Source: Actinomycetes bacterium
GTDB lineage: Bacteria > Actinomycetota > Acidimicrobiia > Acidimicrobiales > Microtrichaceae
Assembly: GCA_023437745.1 (NCBI GenBank)
Contig: JAEZFI010000045.1
Location: 1 to 62,439, forward strand
Reading direction: 5' to 3'
DNA length: 62,439 bases
Shown: positions 17,510 through 25,060 of the stretch, piece after piece
Layout: each line of letters begins with the position of its first letter
Numbering within the stretch: the stretch's first letter is position 1
Position numbers and translations under genes: made by a program
The notes under the pieces: model-generated
Seen by the model: only the letters and a program-made list of their open reading frames with translations
What the model was told of the DNA's origin: nothing
The model's database searches: none

Positions 17510-17977
17510 TCAGGCCTGATCCTCGTCGTCCAGGCGTGCGGTGAACCCCTCGCGATCCTCGGGCCGGTCGAACCCGACGACCGCCCACGCGTGCTCCCGG
17601 CCGGCGCGCCGGAGTGCCTCGACGCGGTGGTTGCCGTCCTCGAGCTTCATCTGGTCGTCCCGGTAGGTGACGATGACCGGCGGCGTGTCGTAGCCGTCGC
17701 GGACCTTGTCGGACAGCTCGTCGACGTCGTCCCGCCAGTCGTCCTCGTCGACCTCGGCGAGGGCCGGCGCGCCCGGAGGTCCGGCGAGTCGGGCCAACTC
17801 GTCGATCCGCACCTGCACCGGGCCGAGCCACCAGCGGGGTTGCTCCGTCAGCTGCGCTGCCAGCGCGGCGTTGTCGCTCCCCGGGCTGGACAGGAACGCC
17901 GCCACCCAGTCGGCCAGCGCACCTGCGTCGGCGGCCGACCGCGCGCCGCCCGTCGAGAAGTCCTCTTGGTCCACCAC
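17510..17977 (-). CDS. ParB/sulfiredoxin-fold domain protein
   Basis: A 155-residue protein whose C-terminal half has a ParB-like core: VDELSDKVRDGYDTPPVIV, then KLEDGNHRVEALRRAG, which is the nucleotide-binding motif of ParB/Srx-fold proteins. The N-terminal half is helical with a WWLGPVQV motif. ParB-like folds of this type act as nucleases, CTPases or kinases; nothing here decides which. It is not part of a parAB locus. GTG start; a GGGTAC box sits nine bases upstream with no -35 partner and no clear ribosome site. It is 28 bases downstream of the histidine phosphatase gene. Confidence 0.75.
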   Translation of the reverse strand: MVDQEDFSTGGARSAADAGALADWVAAFLSSPGSDNAALAAQLTEQPRWWLGPVQVRIDELARLAGPPGAPALAEVDEDDWRDDVDELSDKVRDGYDTPPVIVTYRDDQMKLEDGNHRVEALRRAGREHAWAVVGFDRPEDREGFTARLDDEDQA

Positions 17978-18005
17978 GGCCCTGTGGTACCCGTTCGGCA
18001 GGCGG

Positions 18006-18644
18006 TCATCCCTCGCCGTCGACCGCGAGGTGCACTGCGTCGTTGTAGGTGCGCAGGATCCACCGTCCGGTCGCGTCGTCGTGCTCCCACTCGGTCATCC
18101 CGGTGTTCGACGGCCGAAGGTGTGCGCTGGTGGCGGGATCGAGGATCCCGAGCAGCAGGCGCATCGACGCCATGATGAAGCCGGCGTGGCACACGGCCAC
18201 CACGACCTGGTCGCGGTGCTCGCGAGCCAGCCGTTCGAGGGTCCTCGAGACCCGGGCGTGGAAGCCGTTCCAGCTGTCGCCGCCCGGCGCGAACGGCCGA
18301 TCCGGTTCCGCCTCCATGTCGAACGAGCCGAAGTCGGCGTTGTAGTCGGCCCAGTCGGTCCCGTCCGCCTCGCCGGTGTGGAACTCGCACAGGTCGCAGT
18401 CGTGCGCCGACACCTCCAGTCCGAGGCCCGGGGCGATGATCTCCGCCGTCTCGATGGCGCGGGGGAGCACGCTCGCCAGCAGCACGTCGCAGCGGATCCG
18501 TCCCGTGGTAGCGAGGTGGTCGCGCAGGAGCTCGGCCTGACGGCGTCCGAGGTCGGTCAGCCCCTTGCAGCCCGTCGGTCCGGCGATCGGACCGTGGAAC
18601 CCGGCCTGTGCCTCACCGTGACGGACGAGGACGAGTCGCATCAT
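18006..18644 (-). CDS. Histidine phosphatase family protein
   Basis: A 212-residue phosphoglycerate-mutase-like phosphatase. The catalytic motif LVLVRHGEAQ is at the N-terminus, the second arginine is in SVLPRAIETAEII, and the second catalytic histidine in VVVAVCHAGFIMAS. All core residues are present. Substrate unknown. ATG start; divergent from the small membrane-protein gene at 18740. Confidence 0.9.
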   Translation of the reverse strand: MMRLVLVRHGEAQAGFHGPIAGPTGCKGLTDLGRRQAELLRDHLATTGRIRCDVLLASVLPRAIETAEIIAPGLGLEVSAHDCDLCEFHTGEADGTDWADYNADFGSFDMEAEPDRPFAPGGDSWNGFHARVSRTLERLAREHRDQVVVAVCHAGFIMASMRLLLGILDPATSAHLRPSNTGMTEWEHDDATGRWILRTYNDAVHLAVDGEG

Positions 18645-18739
18645 CGCAACGTATCGGAGGTGGGTCTGACGTCGTCCGCGGCGAGATGGCGTTGCACTGC
18701 GGTCGACCGACGCGGGGCCGTACGTGGTAGACGACCGGG

Positions 18740-19090
18740 ATGGACCCGCAGACGACGTCGCCGTCGGACGACCTCTGGTCGTACTTCATCCCGGTCGTGC
18801 TGGGCGGGGTGATCCTCCTGGGCGTGATCCTCTTGGTGGTGGTGATCATCGGCGTGCGGAACTCGGATCTCCGGCGGCCCGTCATCAGCAACCGCTGGCG
18901 GGACGATCGCTGGCGGGTCAGGGCCGACGAGGATGCCGATCGGCCGGCCCATCCCGGGAGCACAGCAGCGGAGCCTGCGACCGACCGGGCCGCCCCTGCC
19001 GTCGACGCGTCGCCGCCCTCCGAGCAGCCCGTCCCCCCGCCGGTTCTGCTCGGCTCGGACGGCGCGCCGCCGCCGATCCCACCCCGCTGA
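18740..19090 (+). CDS. Small single-pass membrane protein
   Basis: A 116-residue protein with one long membrane helix (SYFIPVVLGGVILLGVILLV, about residues 14-36) and a cytoplasmic, Pro/Ala-rich disordered tail ending PPPIPPR. No known family. A TAGACG box begins twelve bases before the ATG, which suits a leaderless transcript. Convergent with the CrtO-like gene. Confidence 0.6.
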   Translation: MDPQTTSPSDDLWSYFIPVVLGGVILLGVILLVVVIIGVRNSDLRRPVISNRWRDDRWRVRADEDADRPAHPGSTAAEPATDRAAPAVDASPPSEQPVPPPVLLGSDGAPPPIPPR

Positions 19091-19100
19091 GACGCTCAGC
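19086..19100. terminator. Short hairpin between convergent genes
   Basis: GCTGAG / CTCAGC, 6 bp with an ACG loop, covering the stop codon of the membrane-protein gene and that of the CrtO-like gene. Short, so only a weak candidate. Confidence 0.4.
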
Positions 19101-20415
19101 CCACCGGGTCGAGCGACTGGAGGGCGAAGTCGCCCTCCTCCTGGTACTTCAGCGCGCCGAGGGGCGTGTCGGTCTCGATCGTGATGCGGCGCTCGGCCCG
19201 GACGGGGAGGAAGGTCTCGGCGTCGAACCAGAGATCGACCTGCTCCGTGCCGCGCTGGCGGCCGCTGAGCTCGCGCTCCCGGCGGTAGTGGAGCACCGGC
19301 ACCTGCTCGCCGCCGACCGTCATGTCCTCGTGGCCCACGAACACGTTGCGCCCGGTCGACGCCCCGGTCACCGAGTTCTCGTCGGAGACGGTGCAGCGCT
19401 GCTCGAGCCCCTGCCCGTCGGCAGCGGACCTGTCGACGGCCACCGCGTCGCTGCACTCGGTGCGGGTGTGCACGTCGACCGAGATGGCGACGAGGTTCAG
19501 CCGCTGGAATGAGCCGCCGGCCCGCTCGACGAGCCCCTGGTCCGTGCTGCAGTAGTCCCAGCGCTGCCAGTGGTTCGTGCTGTAGTCGATGCGGAACCGC
19601 CAGCAGCCGTCGCCGAGGTGCGTGACCGTCGCCGGCATCTCCGGACCCTGGTCCTGCTCGACCGGAGGGACGCTGAGCCGTTCGGTCCCGGAGCCTGCGT
19701 ACCGGTACACGCCTTCTGCCGGCACGCCCCGGTCGCCGCCGTCCCGCGTCCCTGCCTGGAACTGCGCGGCCGCCTCGTCGACCGTGACGGGGCGTGCCTT
19801 CTCCTGCGTCAACCAACCGATGACCAGGAAGGCGCCGGTCCCGGCGAGGAGCAACCCCCCGATGGCCAGGCCCTTCCGGTGCCGTCGGGGGTGCCGCACG
19901 GGCGAGACGGCGGCGGGGATGGCGCCTGCCACCTCCTGGCGACGGTCGTGGCGGCGATGGCGGGCCAGCACGTGCTCGACGCGGGCGCGGTTGTAGCGCT
20001 GGACGATCACGAACGGGAGGTGGAACACGGCACCGAACACCGTCATGACGAGTCCGATCGGCCAGCGCTGCCAGAGGAAGAACGTGGGACCGAAGGCGAC
20101 GTTGGCCCAGTGGACGATCTCTGCTCGCCGGGTCTCCCTGGCGAACGCCACGAGCGCCGGTCGGTCGAGCGATGTGAGCCGCGCCTTGGGCGGCCCACCG
20201 AACCAGGAGCCGGCGTCGGGCAGCCATCCCTTCCAGCGGCGGACCCGGAACCAGCGTTCGTGGACACGACCACCCCGCTCGAACGGCCGCAGGCGCAGCA
20301 GGCCCCGGTCGTCGTCGAGCCGGCCTGCCGGGATCTTCGTCACGAGCCACCCGGACACCACGCCGAAGGTCGCCCAGGCCGCCGAGTAGACGAGCACCCG
20401 GACCAGGTCGCTCAC
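19096..20415 (-). CDS. CrtO-like carotenoid-glycoside acyltransferase fused to an unknown extracytoplasmic domain
   Basis: A 439-residue protein. Residues 1-155 match CrtO, the glycosyl-4,4'-diaponeurosporenoate acyltransferase: WFRVRRWKGWLPDAG, RETRRAEIVHWAN and LPFVIVQRYNRARV follow the Staphylococcus aureus order, with two or three membrane segments. A further membrane helix lies at about 181-203. Residues 204-439, which should face outward, form a domain I do not recognise: it has Cys in GDGCWRFRIDYS, DYCSTD, RTECSD and EQRCTV (two possible disulfides) and many beta-like segments. Staphylococcal CrtO (about 165 aa) has no such part. GTG start overlaps the upstream CrtQ-like gene by four bases, so the two are co-translated. 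The carotenoid substrate is not proven; no crtM/crtN gene is in the window. Confidence 0.75.
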   Translation of the reverse strand: MSDLVRVLVYSAAWATFGVVSGWLVTKIPAGRLDDDRGLLRLRPFERGGRVHERWFRVRRWKGWLPDAGSWFGGPPKARLTSLDRPALVAFARETRRAEIVHWANVAFGPTFFLWQRWPIGLVMTVFGAVFHLPFVIVQRYNRARVEHVLARHRRHDRRQEVAGAIPAAVSPVRHPRRHRKGLAIGGLLLAGTGAFLVIGWLTQEKARPVTVDEAAAQFQAGTRDGGDRGVPAEGVYRYAGSGTERLSVPPVEQDQGPEMPATVTHLGDGCWRFRIDYSTNHWQRWDYCSTDQGLVERAGGSFQRLNLVAISVDVHTRTECSDAVAVDRSAADGQGLEQRCTVSDENSVTGASTGRNVFVGHEDMTVGGEQVPVLHYRRERELSGRQRGTEQVDLWFDAETFLPVRAERRITIETDTPLGALKYQEEGDFALQSLDPVG

Positions 20416-21569
20416 GGTGCCACGCCCCCGGCCTCGGGCGGTTCGACGACGCCGCGCGGGTCGAGGGTCCGCCCCTTCCAGCGCACGGCTCTCCTGACGT
20501 GGGTCCTCCACGCCGACACCACGAAGATCGAGGTGAAGAACACGCCGAGGACCGGGAAGCCGAGCGCGGACCACCAGCGGTAGCTCCCCACCCGGTGCAG
20601 CATCACGCCGATCGCCAGCGCCGTCGCGGCGTAGACGAGGAGGGCCGACACGAGCGGTGCCGATGGTCCGCCGATCGTGCGCACCAGGTGGAGGGCGGCC
20701 GTCAGGGTGCCGGCCATCCAGAGCGCCACACCGACGCTGCGGAGGAGCGGCGTCGACCCGACGCCCGTCGCCAGGTTCTTGGTCCAGCCCTCGACGATCG
20801 ACCCGAGGCCGCGGGGGTACATGCGGAACCGCGCGGCCTCACCGCCGCACATCACGCTCGTGGGGATCTCGTCCTCGTGGAGCGCCCTTGCGAGCGCGAG
20901 ATCCTCGACCAGCTCCGATCGGACACGACGATGCCCTCCGACGGCGCGGTAGTCACCCACCCGCCAGCACAGCAGCGGGCCGAAGAGCCCGCTCGGTCGG
21001 TGGGTCCCGGCGCCGATGCCCATCATCGACGCCAGGTTGAAGAGGCCGCTGAGCTGCTCCACCGCCGTCGGGACGGCGTGGTACGGCTGCACCGACAGCA
21101 CGCCGCCCCGCTCGTGCCGCGCGGCCACCACTCGGCCCAGGGCGTCGGGTGCCAGGCGCACGTCCGCGTCGAGGAAGAGGAGCACGTCGTCCTCGTCGGC
21201 GGTCGCCGCACCATGGGCGGCGCCCGCCGGGCACGCCCAGTTCTTCCCCGCCCACCCCGAGGGCAGGGGAGGGGCCGCGAGGACCTGCACCCCGGGGAAG
21301 CCCTCCGCCACCCTGCGAGTCGCGTCGGTCGAGTGGTCGTCGACGACGGTGATCGACGTCGGGGCCGGGTGCAGGCGACCGAGATCGTCGAGGAGCAGGC
21401 CGAGCACCTCCTCCTCGTTGCGGGCCGGGACGACGACGTGCACCGCAGGCCCAGGCGACGGCGGGCGCCGGAGGTCGAGACGGTCCAGGCGCAGCGGGCG
21501 GCCGAACAGGAGCAACCCGAGCGGCACGGCGACGAGCGCCAGCCACGGGACCTGCGTCCATCCGCTCAC
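20412..21569 (-). CDS. CrtQ-like family 2 glycosyltransferase
   Basis: A 385-residue membrane-associated GT2 enzyme resembling CrtQ, 4,4'-diaponeurosporenoate glycosyltransferase. Motifs: VVVPARNEEEVLG, VDDHSTDATRRVA, SGWAGKNWAC, the metal-binding LFLDADVRL, GVLSVQPYHAV, RSELVEDLALARAL and EGWTKNLATG, all in the CrtQ order. One N-terminal and about three C-terminal hydrophobic segments flank the catalytic domain. GTG start with no clear ribosome site. Paired with the CrtO-like acyltransferase by a 4-bp overlap, which supports a glycosyl-then-acyl decoration of an isoprenoid or other lipid. Confidence 0.82.
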   Translation of the reverse strand: MSGWTQVPWLALVAVPLGLLLFGRPLRLDRLDLRRPPSPGPAVHVVVPARNEEEVLGLLLDDLGRLHPAPTSITVVDDHSTDATRRVAEGFPGVQVLAAPPLPSGWAGKNWACPAGAAHGAATADEDDVLLFLDADVRLAPDALGRVVAARHERGGVLSVQPYHAVPTAVEQLSGLFNLASMMGIGAGTHRPSGLFGPLLCWRVGDYRAVGGHRRVRSELVEDLALARALHEDEIPTSVMCGGEAARFRMYPRGLGSIVEGWTKNLATGVGSTPLLRSVGVALWMAGTLTAALHLVRTIGGPSAPLVSALLVYAATALAIGVMLHRVGSYRWWSALGFPVLGVFFTSIFVVSAWRTHVRRAVRWKGRTLDPRGVVEPPEAGGVAP

Positions 21570-21705
21570 CGCGCGCAGCCCCCGTCCACGTCACCCACCG
21601 CGGACAGCTACCCGCGTACGCGGCTCATGTGCCATGTCCCTCGATTCGGAGCGGGTCGGCGGGCGGATTGGCCGGATCGAGAAGGCCGCTCGGGCTCGCG
21701 ACCGG

Positions 21706-21767
21706 GTGTCCACAGGCTCGCGCAGATCATCCACAGAAGAACCTGCGTTATCCCCTTGTTCCCCACA
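21706..21767 (+). other. Phased cluster of four DnaA-box-like 9-mers
   Basis: GTGTCCACA (21706), TCATCCACA (21727), TTATCCCCT (21748) and TTCCCCACA (21759) lie on one strand at start-to-start distances of 21, 21 and 11 bases. The first two differ by one base from TTGTCCACA / TTATCCACA; the last two are weaker. The rest of 21570-21791 holds nothing else I can recognise. No dnaA, dnaN or rpmH is near, so this is not a normal oriC. Confidence 0.4.
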
Positions 21768-21791
21768 GGGCAGCGGGCGGACGGTGGGAGC

Positions 21792-21989
21792 ATGGAAGCG
21801 GATGAGCTGCTGGCGCTCCGCCTCGAGCGTTGCGCCGAATGGCACGCCGGACTCAGGACCTGCGAGCGGCAGGACCTGCGGGAGGCAGCGCAACGCCTCC
21901 GGGCGATCTCGCGGGAGATCGACGACGTCGTACGGTCGTCGAGGGAGCTGCAGACGTCGACCGGACGCGAGTCGGCCCACCGCGCCTGA
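21792..21989 (+). CDS. Small hypothetical protein
   Basis: A 65-residue, helical, charged protein (MEADELLALRLERCAEW, then DLREAAQRLRAISREIDD). Codon use fits coding sequence and the frame ends 6 bases before a strong hairpin. GGTGGGAG lies almost directly before the ATG, closer than usual for a ribosome site. It follows the DnaA-box-like cluster. No family recognised. Confidence 0.45.
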   Translation: MEADELLALRLERCAEWHAGLRTCERQDLREAAQRLRAISREIDDVVRSSRELQTSTGRESAHRA

Positions 21990-21994
21990 ACGCG

Positions 21995-22024
21995 TCGAAG
22001 CGGGTGCCGGAGCACCCGCTTCGA
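21995..22024. terminator. Perfect 13-bp bidirectional terminator hairpin
   Basis: TCGAAGCGGGTGC, loop CGGA, GCACCCGCTTCGA. It separates the small plus-strand gene from the convergent GlsB gene. Confidence 0.75.
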
Positions 22025-22039
22025 GCTGCGTGATGTGGG

Positions 22040-22312
22040 TCAGTGCGTGATGGGGCGCTTGTGGCCCACCTGACGCCAGACCAGGAGCGCCACGATGGCG
22101 CCGATGAACGAGCCGATCAGGCCAGAGGTCTGGAACGCACCGTCGGCCGCGTCCCGGCCGAACAGCGCCCAGCCGAGGAATCCGCCGACGAGTGAGCCGA
22201 CGAGGCCGAGGACGATGGTCCCCGCGATCCCCATCGAGTCATCCCCGGGGACGACGGCGCGGGCCAATGCCCCTGCGATCAAACCGATGATGAGTGCCCA
22301 GACGATCCACAT
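22040..22312 (-). CDS. GlsB/YeaQ/YmgE-family stress membrane protein
   Basis: A 90-residue protein with three glycine-rich membrane helices: MWIVWALIIGLIAGALARAV, GIAGTIVLGLVGSLVGGFLG and GLIGSFIGAIVALLVW. This is the full length of the transglycosylase-associated/GlsB family, linked to general stress. Leader of 37 bases with a AAAGG ribosome site and an excellent SigF-type promoter (GTTT-16-GGGTAC). Its first 34 bases overlap the predicted end of xthA on the same strand. Confidence 0.9.
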   Translation of the reverse strand: MWIVWALIIGLIAGALARAVVPGDDSMGIAGTIVLGLVGSLVGGFLGWALFGRDAADGAFQTSGLIGSFIGAIVALLVWRQVGHKRPITH

Positions 22313-23373
22313 GGTGTTGCCTTTCGGTCAGCGGAACTGCTGGACGGAGGTACCCGACTCGCGCCGGCTCCAAACGAGGAAGGCTCCGAACTTCCGGCAG
22401 TCGAGGTGACAGCATGCGGCGACGACGCGGTGCCGGCGGTCACCCCGGCCGCGTGCGCCGCCGGGTCCGACCTCGTCGCCAGGTGGAAGTCGGCCAGGAG
22501 CGCGGCGTGGTCCGAGGCCGGTCGGGTTCCTCGTTCGAGGTGGTCGATCCACGTCGTGTCCAGTCGCTGGGCGAGCGCGGTGTCCACGGCGATCACGTCG
22601 AGGCGCATGCCGAGGTTCCTGGGGTAGCCGATGCCGTGGTTCCACCACGTGAACCTGCGTGCCCGTGGCCCCCACGCGGCGACGTCCACGTCGACGAGGC
22701 CGGTGTCCAGCAGCCGCCGCAGGGCGTTGCGCTCGGGCTCGGTGACGTGCGTCGCCCCCTCGAACGGGGCGGGATGGAACACGTCGTCGTCGGTGGCGGC
22801 CACGTTCAGGTCGCCGGCCACGACGACGTGCCCGCCCCCCGCCAGCCAGCACCGGCACTGCGCGGTCAACGCCTCGAGGAACGCCAGCTTGTAGTGGTAG
22901 TGCCAGTGGTCCACCTCCCGCCCGTGCGGGACGTAGACCGACGCGACCCTGACGGCCTCGGGGCCGTGCACGGTGCACGTGACCATCCGCGGTTCCCTGT
23001 CCAGGTGCTCGTCACCGAGCGCTCCCGACACCGCCACGTCCTCGATCGGGTGCGGAGACGCGACCGCCACGCCGTTGTACGGCCCGTCCCCCACGTGGAC
23101 GATCCCGTACCCGAGGCGATCGAACGCCTCGGCGGCGACGACCGAGAGCTCGGCCGCCTTCGTCTCCTGGAGGCAGAGGACGTCGGGCCGGGTCCGCTCG
23201 ACGAATCGCTCCACGGCAGGCAGCCGCTGACGCAGCGAGTTCAGGTTCCACGTGGCGAGGCGGAGTCGGTCGGGCGCGGGACCGGTGGGGGTCATCGTCG
23301 GCCGCAGCGCCAGCGCCGCCTCGCGTCGGGCGGCCCTCGCCGCGTCACGTGCTGCAGTGGTGGCAGGGGCCAT
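22279..23373 (-). CDS. xthA: Exodeoxyribonuclease III family protein
   Basis: A 364-residue endonuclease/exonuclease/phosphatase-fold DNA repair enzyme. Catalytic motifs: LATWNLNSLRQRL, CLQETKA, YNGVAV, VVAGDLNVA, RRFTWWN and SDHAALLADF. The enzyme removes bases from 3' ends at abasic sites. The fold ends near residue 300; the last 65 residues are Ser/Ala-rich, without homology, overlap the glsB promoter and run 34 bases into the glsB gene. Either the natural stop was lost by mutation or frameshift, or the tail is real. GTG or ATG choices: 23373 has GAGGGAAG upstream; Met27 is a possible later start. Confidence 0.85.
   Translation of the reverse strand: MAPATTAARDAARAARREAALALRPTMTPTGPAPDRLRLATWNLNSLRQRLPAVERFVERTRPDVLCLQETKAAELSVVAAEAFDRLGYGIVHVGDGPYNGVAVASPHPIEDVAVSGALGDEHLDREPRMVTCTVHGPEAVRVASVYVPHGREVDHWHYHYKLAFLEALTAQCRCWLAGGGHVVVAGDLNVAATDDDVFHPAPFEGATHVTEPERNALRRLLDTGLVDVDVAAWGPRARRFTWWNHGIGYPRNLGMRLDVIAVDTALAQRLDTTWIDHLERGTRPASDHAALLADFHLATRSDPAAHAAGVTAGTASSPHAVTSTAGSSEPSSFGAGASRVPPSSSSADRKATPCGSSGHSSSV
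22350..22375 (-). promoter_or_regulatory. SigF/SigB-type promoter of the GlsB gene
   Basis: Minus strand GTTT (22375-22372), 16 bases, GGGTAC (22355-22350). Exact match to the actinomycete SigF/SigB consensus in both boxes. It lies inside the predicted C-terminal tail of xthA. Confidence 0.7.
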
Positions 23374-23399
23374 CTCGCGGGGCTTCCCTCACGGTGCAG

Positions 23400-23426
23400 G
23401 TTTGAGACCGCAACGGTGCTGGGCAT
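23400..23426 (+). promoter_or_regulatory. Possible SigF-type promoter before a small membrane ORF
   Basis: GTTT (23400-23403), 17 bases, GGGCAT (23421-23426), nine bases before the ATG at 23436. The second box differs from GGGTAT at one base, so this is a weak call. Confidence 0.3.
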
Positions 23427-23435
23427 CCCCGGAGC

Positions 23436-23591
23436 ATGAGCGTCATCACCGGGGTGTTGTTCGTCGGCCTCTCAGTCCTCATCAGCCTCCTGTGGTGCAA
23501 CATCATCGCCATGGGTGACTACCTCACGCGGCGGGCCCACGACCGCCGCATGGCCCGACCCGACCGGACCGCATCCGACGTCCTCGCCTGA
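23436..23591 (+). CDS. 51-residue single-pass membrane protein
   Basis: Frame MSVITGVLFVGLSVLISLLW followed by CNIIAMGDYLTRRAHDRRMA and a short Asp/Ala end. One clear membrane helix (residues 3-25) and a basic cytoplasmic tail support a real gene despite its size. No ribosome site at the usual distance; the start is nine bases after the GGGCAT box, as in the leaderless genes of this window. Divergent from xthA. No family known. Confidence 0.5.
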   Translation: MSVITGVLFVGLSVLISLLWCNIIAMGDYLTRRAHDRRMARPDRTASDVLA

Positions 23592-23696
23592 CCGGACCCG
23601 CCGGCGCCCCCGCGAGGCGCGACCTCGACACGGTGATGGCAGACGGGATGACGGCAGTGCAGGCGGTCGCAGCCTCGGTCCCGGAGCATGGGAACC

Positions 23697-24968
23697 ATGA
23701 CGCAGCTCGTGACGCAGCGCACCGACGTCGACCTCCGCACCGGTCAGCTCCGTCGCATGCAGCGACGCGCCACGGCGCTGCTCCTCGCGGTGACCATCGC
23801 GTTCGTCCTGCTGCTGGTGCTCCCGGACGGCTCGCCGGCGTGGCTCGGCTATGCGCTGGCCGCTGCAGAGGGATCGATGGTGGGTGGACTCGCCGACTGG
23901 TTCGCCGTGACGGCGCTCTTCCGGCACCCGCTCGGCCTGCCCATCCCCCACACGGCGATCATCCGTGAGCGCAAGGACCAGTTCGGGCAGACGCTCGGCG
24001 AGTTCGTCCAGGAGAACTTCCTCAACGCCGAGGTCGTCGGGGATCGGATCCGGTCGGCGGGTGCACCGCAGCGGCTCGCCGGCTGGCTCTCGGACGAGGC
24101 GAACGCCCAGCGGGTGTCCGACGCGATCCTCGATGCCGCCGTCACGGCGGTCGACACCGTGAGGGAGCAGCAGGTCCAGCAGCTCGTCGGGCTCGAGATC
24201 GAACGGGCGGTGGCGGCGGCGCCGGTGGCCCGGATCGCAGGGGGTGCGCTCGACTCCGCGTTGGAGAGCGGCGCCCACCGGTCGATGGTGGATGCCGTCC
24301 TGCGGGGCGCCCGATCGTTCCTGCGGGACCAGCGTGGTGCGCTGCACGCCCGCTTCGGCGACGCGTCGCCCTGGTGGCTGCCGGAATCCCTGGGCGACCG
24401 CTTCTTCGACCGCTTCCTGGACGAGGTGCAGGTGCTCCTCACGGCCGTGGCCGCCGACCCGGACCATCCGCTGCGACGCGAGCTCGACGCCCGGCTCGTC
24501 GTGCTCGCCGATCGGCTGCGTGAGGACCCGCACCTCGGGGAACGGGTCGAGGGTGCCGTCAGGGAGGTGCTCGCCTCCCGGTCCTTCCACGAGTGGACGT
24601 CCGGCGTGGCCCGAGACCTGATCGCGACGTTGCGCAGCGGCACGGCGTCGGAGGGCAGCTCGTCCGGACTCCGGGACCGGCTGACCTCGGCGGTGATGTC
24701 GATGGGTCGCCGGCTGGACGAGGATCCGGCCCTCCAGGAGCGGCTGTCCTCGACGGCAGAGACCGCGGTCCGCCACGTCATCACGCACCACCGAGCGGAG
24801 GTCACCGCGCTGATCGCCGACACGATCGCCCGCTGGGACGCCGACGAGACGTCGGACAAGCTCGAGCTGCTGCTGGGTCGTGACCTCCAGTTCATCCGCA
24901 TCAACGGCACGGTCGTGGGAGGACTCGCCGGTGTGGCGCTGCACGCGGTGGCCACGCTGCTGGCCTGA
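23697..24968 (+). CDS. DUF445 family membrane protein
   Basis: A 423-residue protein of the DUF445 (YheB/YjiN-like) family. N-terminal membrane helices (TALLLAVTIAFVLLLVLP and GYALAAAEGSMVGGLADWFA) precede the family hallmark GGLADWFAVTALFRHPLGLP and IPHTAIIRERKDQFGQTLG. A long helical cytoplasmic or periplasmic middle follows, and the C-terminal helix reads NGTVVGGLAGVALHAVATLL. Role unknown; related proteins are tied to envelope or polymyxin stress. ATG 23697 is preferred; 23688 is three codons upstream. Confidence 0.88.
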   Translation: MTQLVTQRTDVDLRTGQLRRMQRRATALLLAVTIAFVLLLVLPDGSPAWLGYALAAAEGSMVGGLADWFAVTALFRHPLGLPIPHTAIIRERKDQFGQTLGEFVQENFLNAEVVGDRIRSAGAPQRLAGWLSDEANAQRVSDAILDAAVTAVDTVREQQVQQLVGLEIERAVAAAPVARIAGGALDSALESGAHRSMVDAVLRGARSFLRDQRGALHARFGDASPWWLPESLGDRFFDRFLDEVQVLLTAVAADPDHPLRRELDARLVVLADRLREDPHLGERVEGAVREVLASRSFHEWTSGVARDLIATLRSGTASEGSSSGLRDRLTSAVMSMGRRLDEDPALQERLSSTAETAVRHVITHHRAEVTALIADTIARWDADETSDKLELLLGRDLQFIRINGTVVGGLAGVALHAVATLLA

Positions 24969-25060
24969 GGCGCAGCGAGGAGGTGTTGGACCCGTGAAGG
25001 GGGTGCAGTACCGTCGTCGTGCCGGCGGGCGGGGGGCCTCCGGCATCGGAGGCGGGATCG

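Noticed and set aside
17503..17518. Terminator hairpin between the Excalibur and ParB-like genes
   Set aside because: Only a 6-bp stem (CAGGCC/GGCCTG); too common in GC-rich DNA to call.
21706..21767. Chromosome origin (oriC)
   Set aside because: DnaA-like boxes are present but no dnaA, dnaN, recF, gyrB or rpmH gene is near and there is no AT-rich unwinding stretch.
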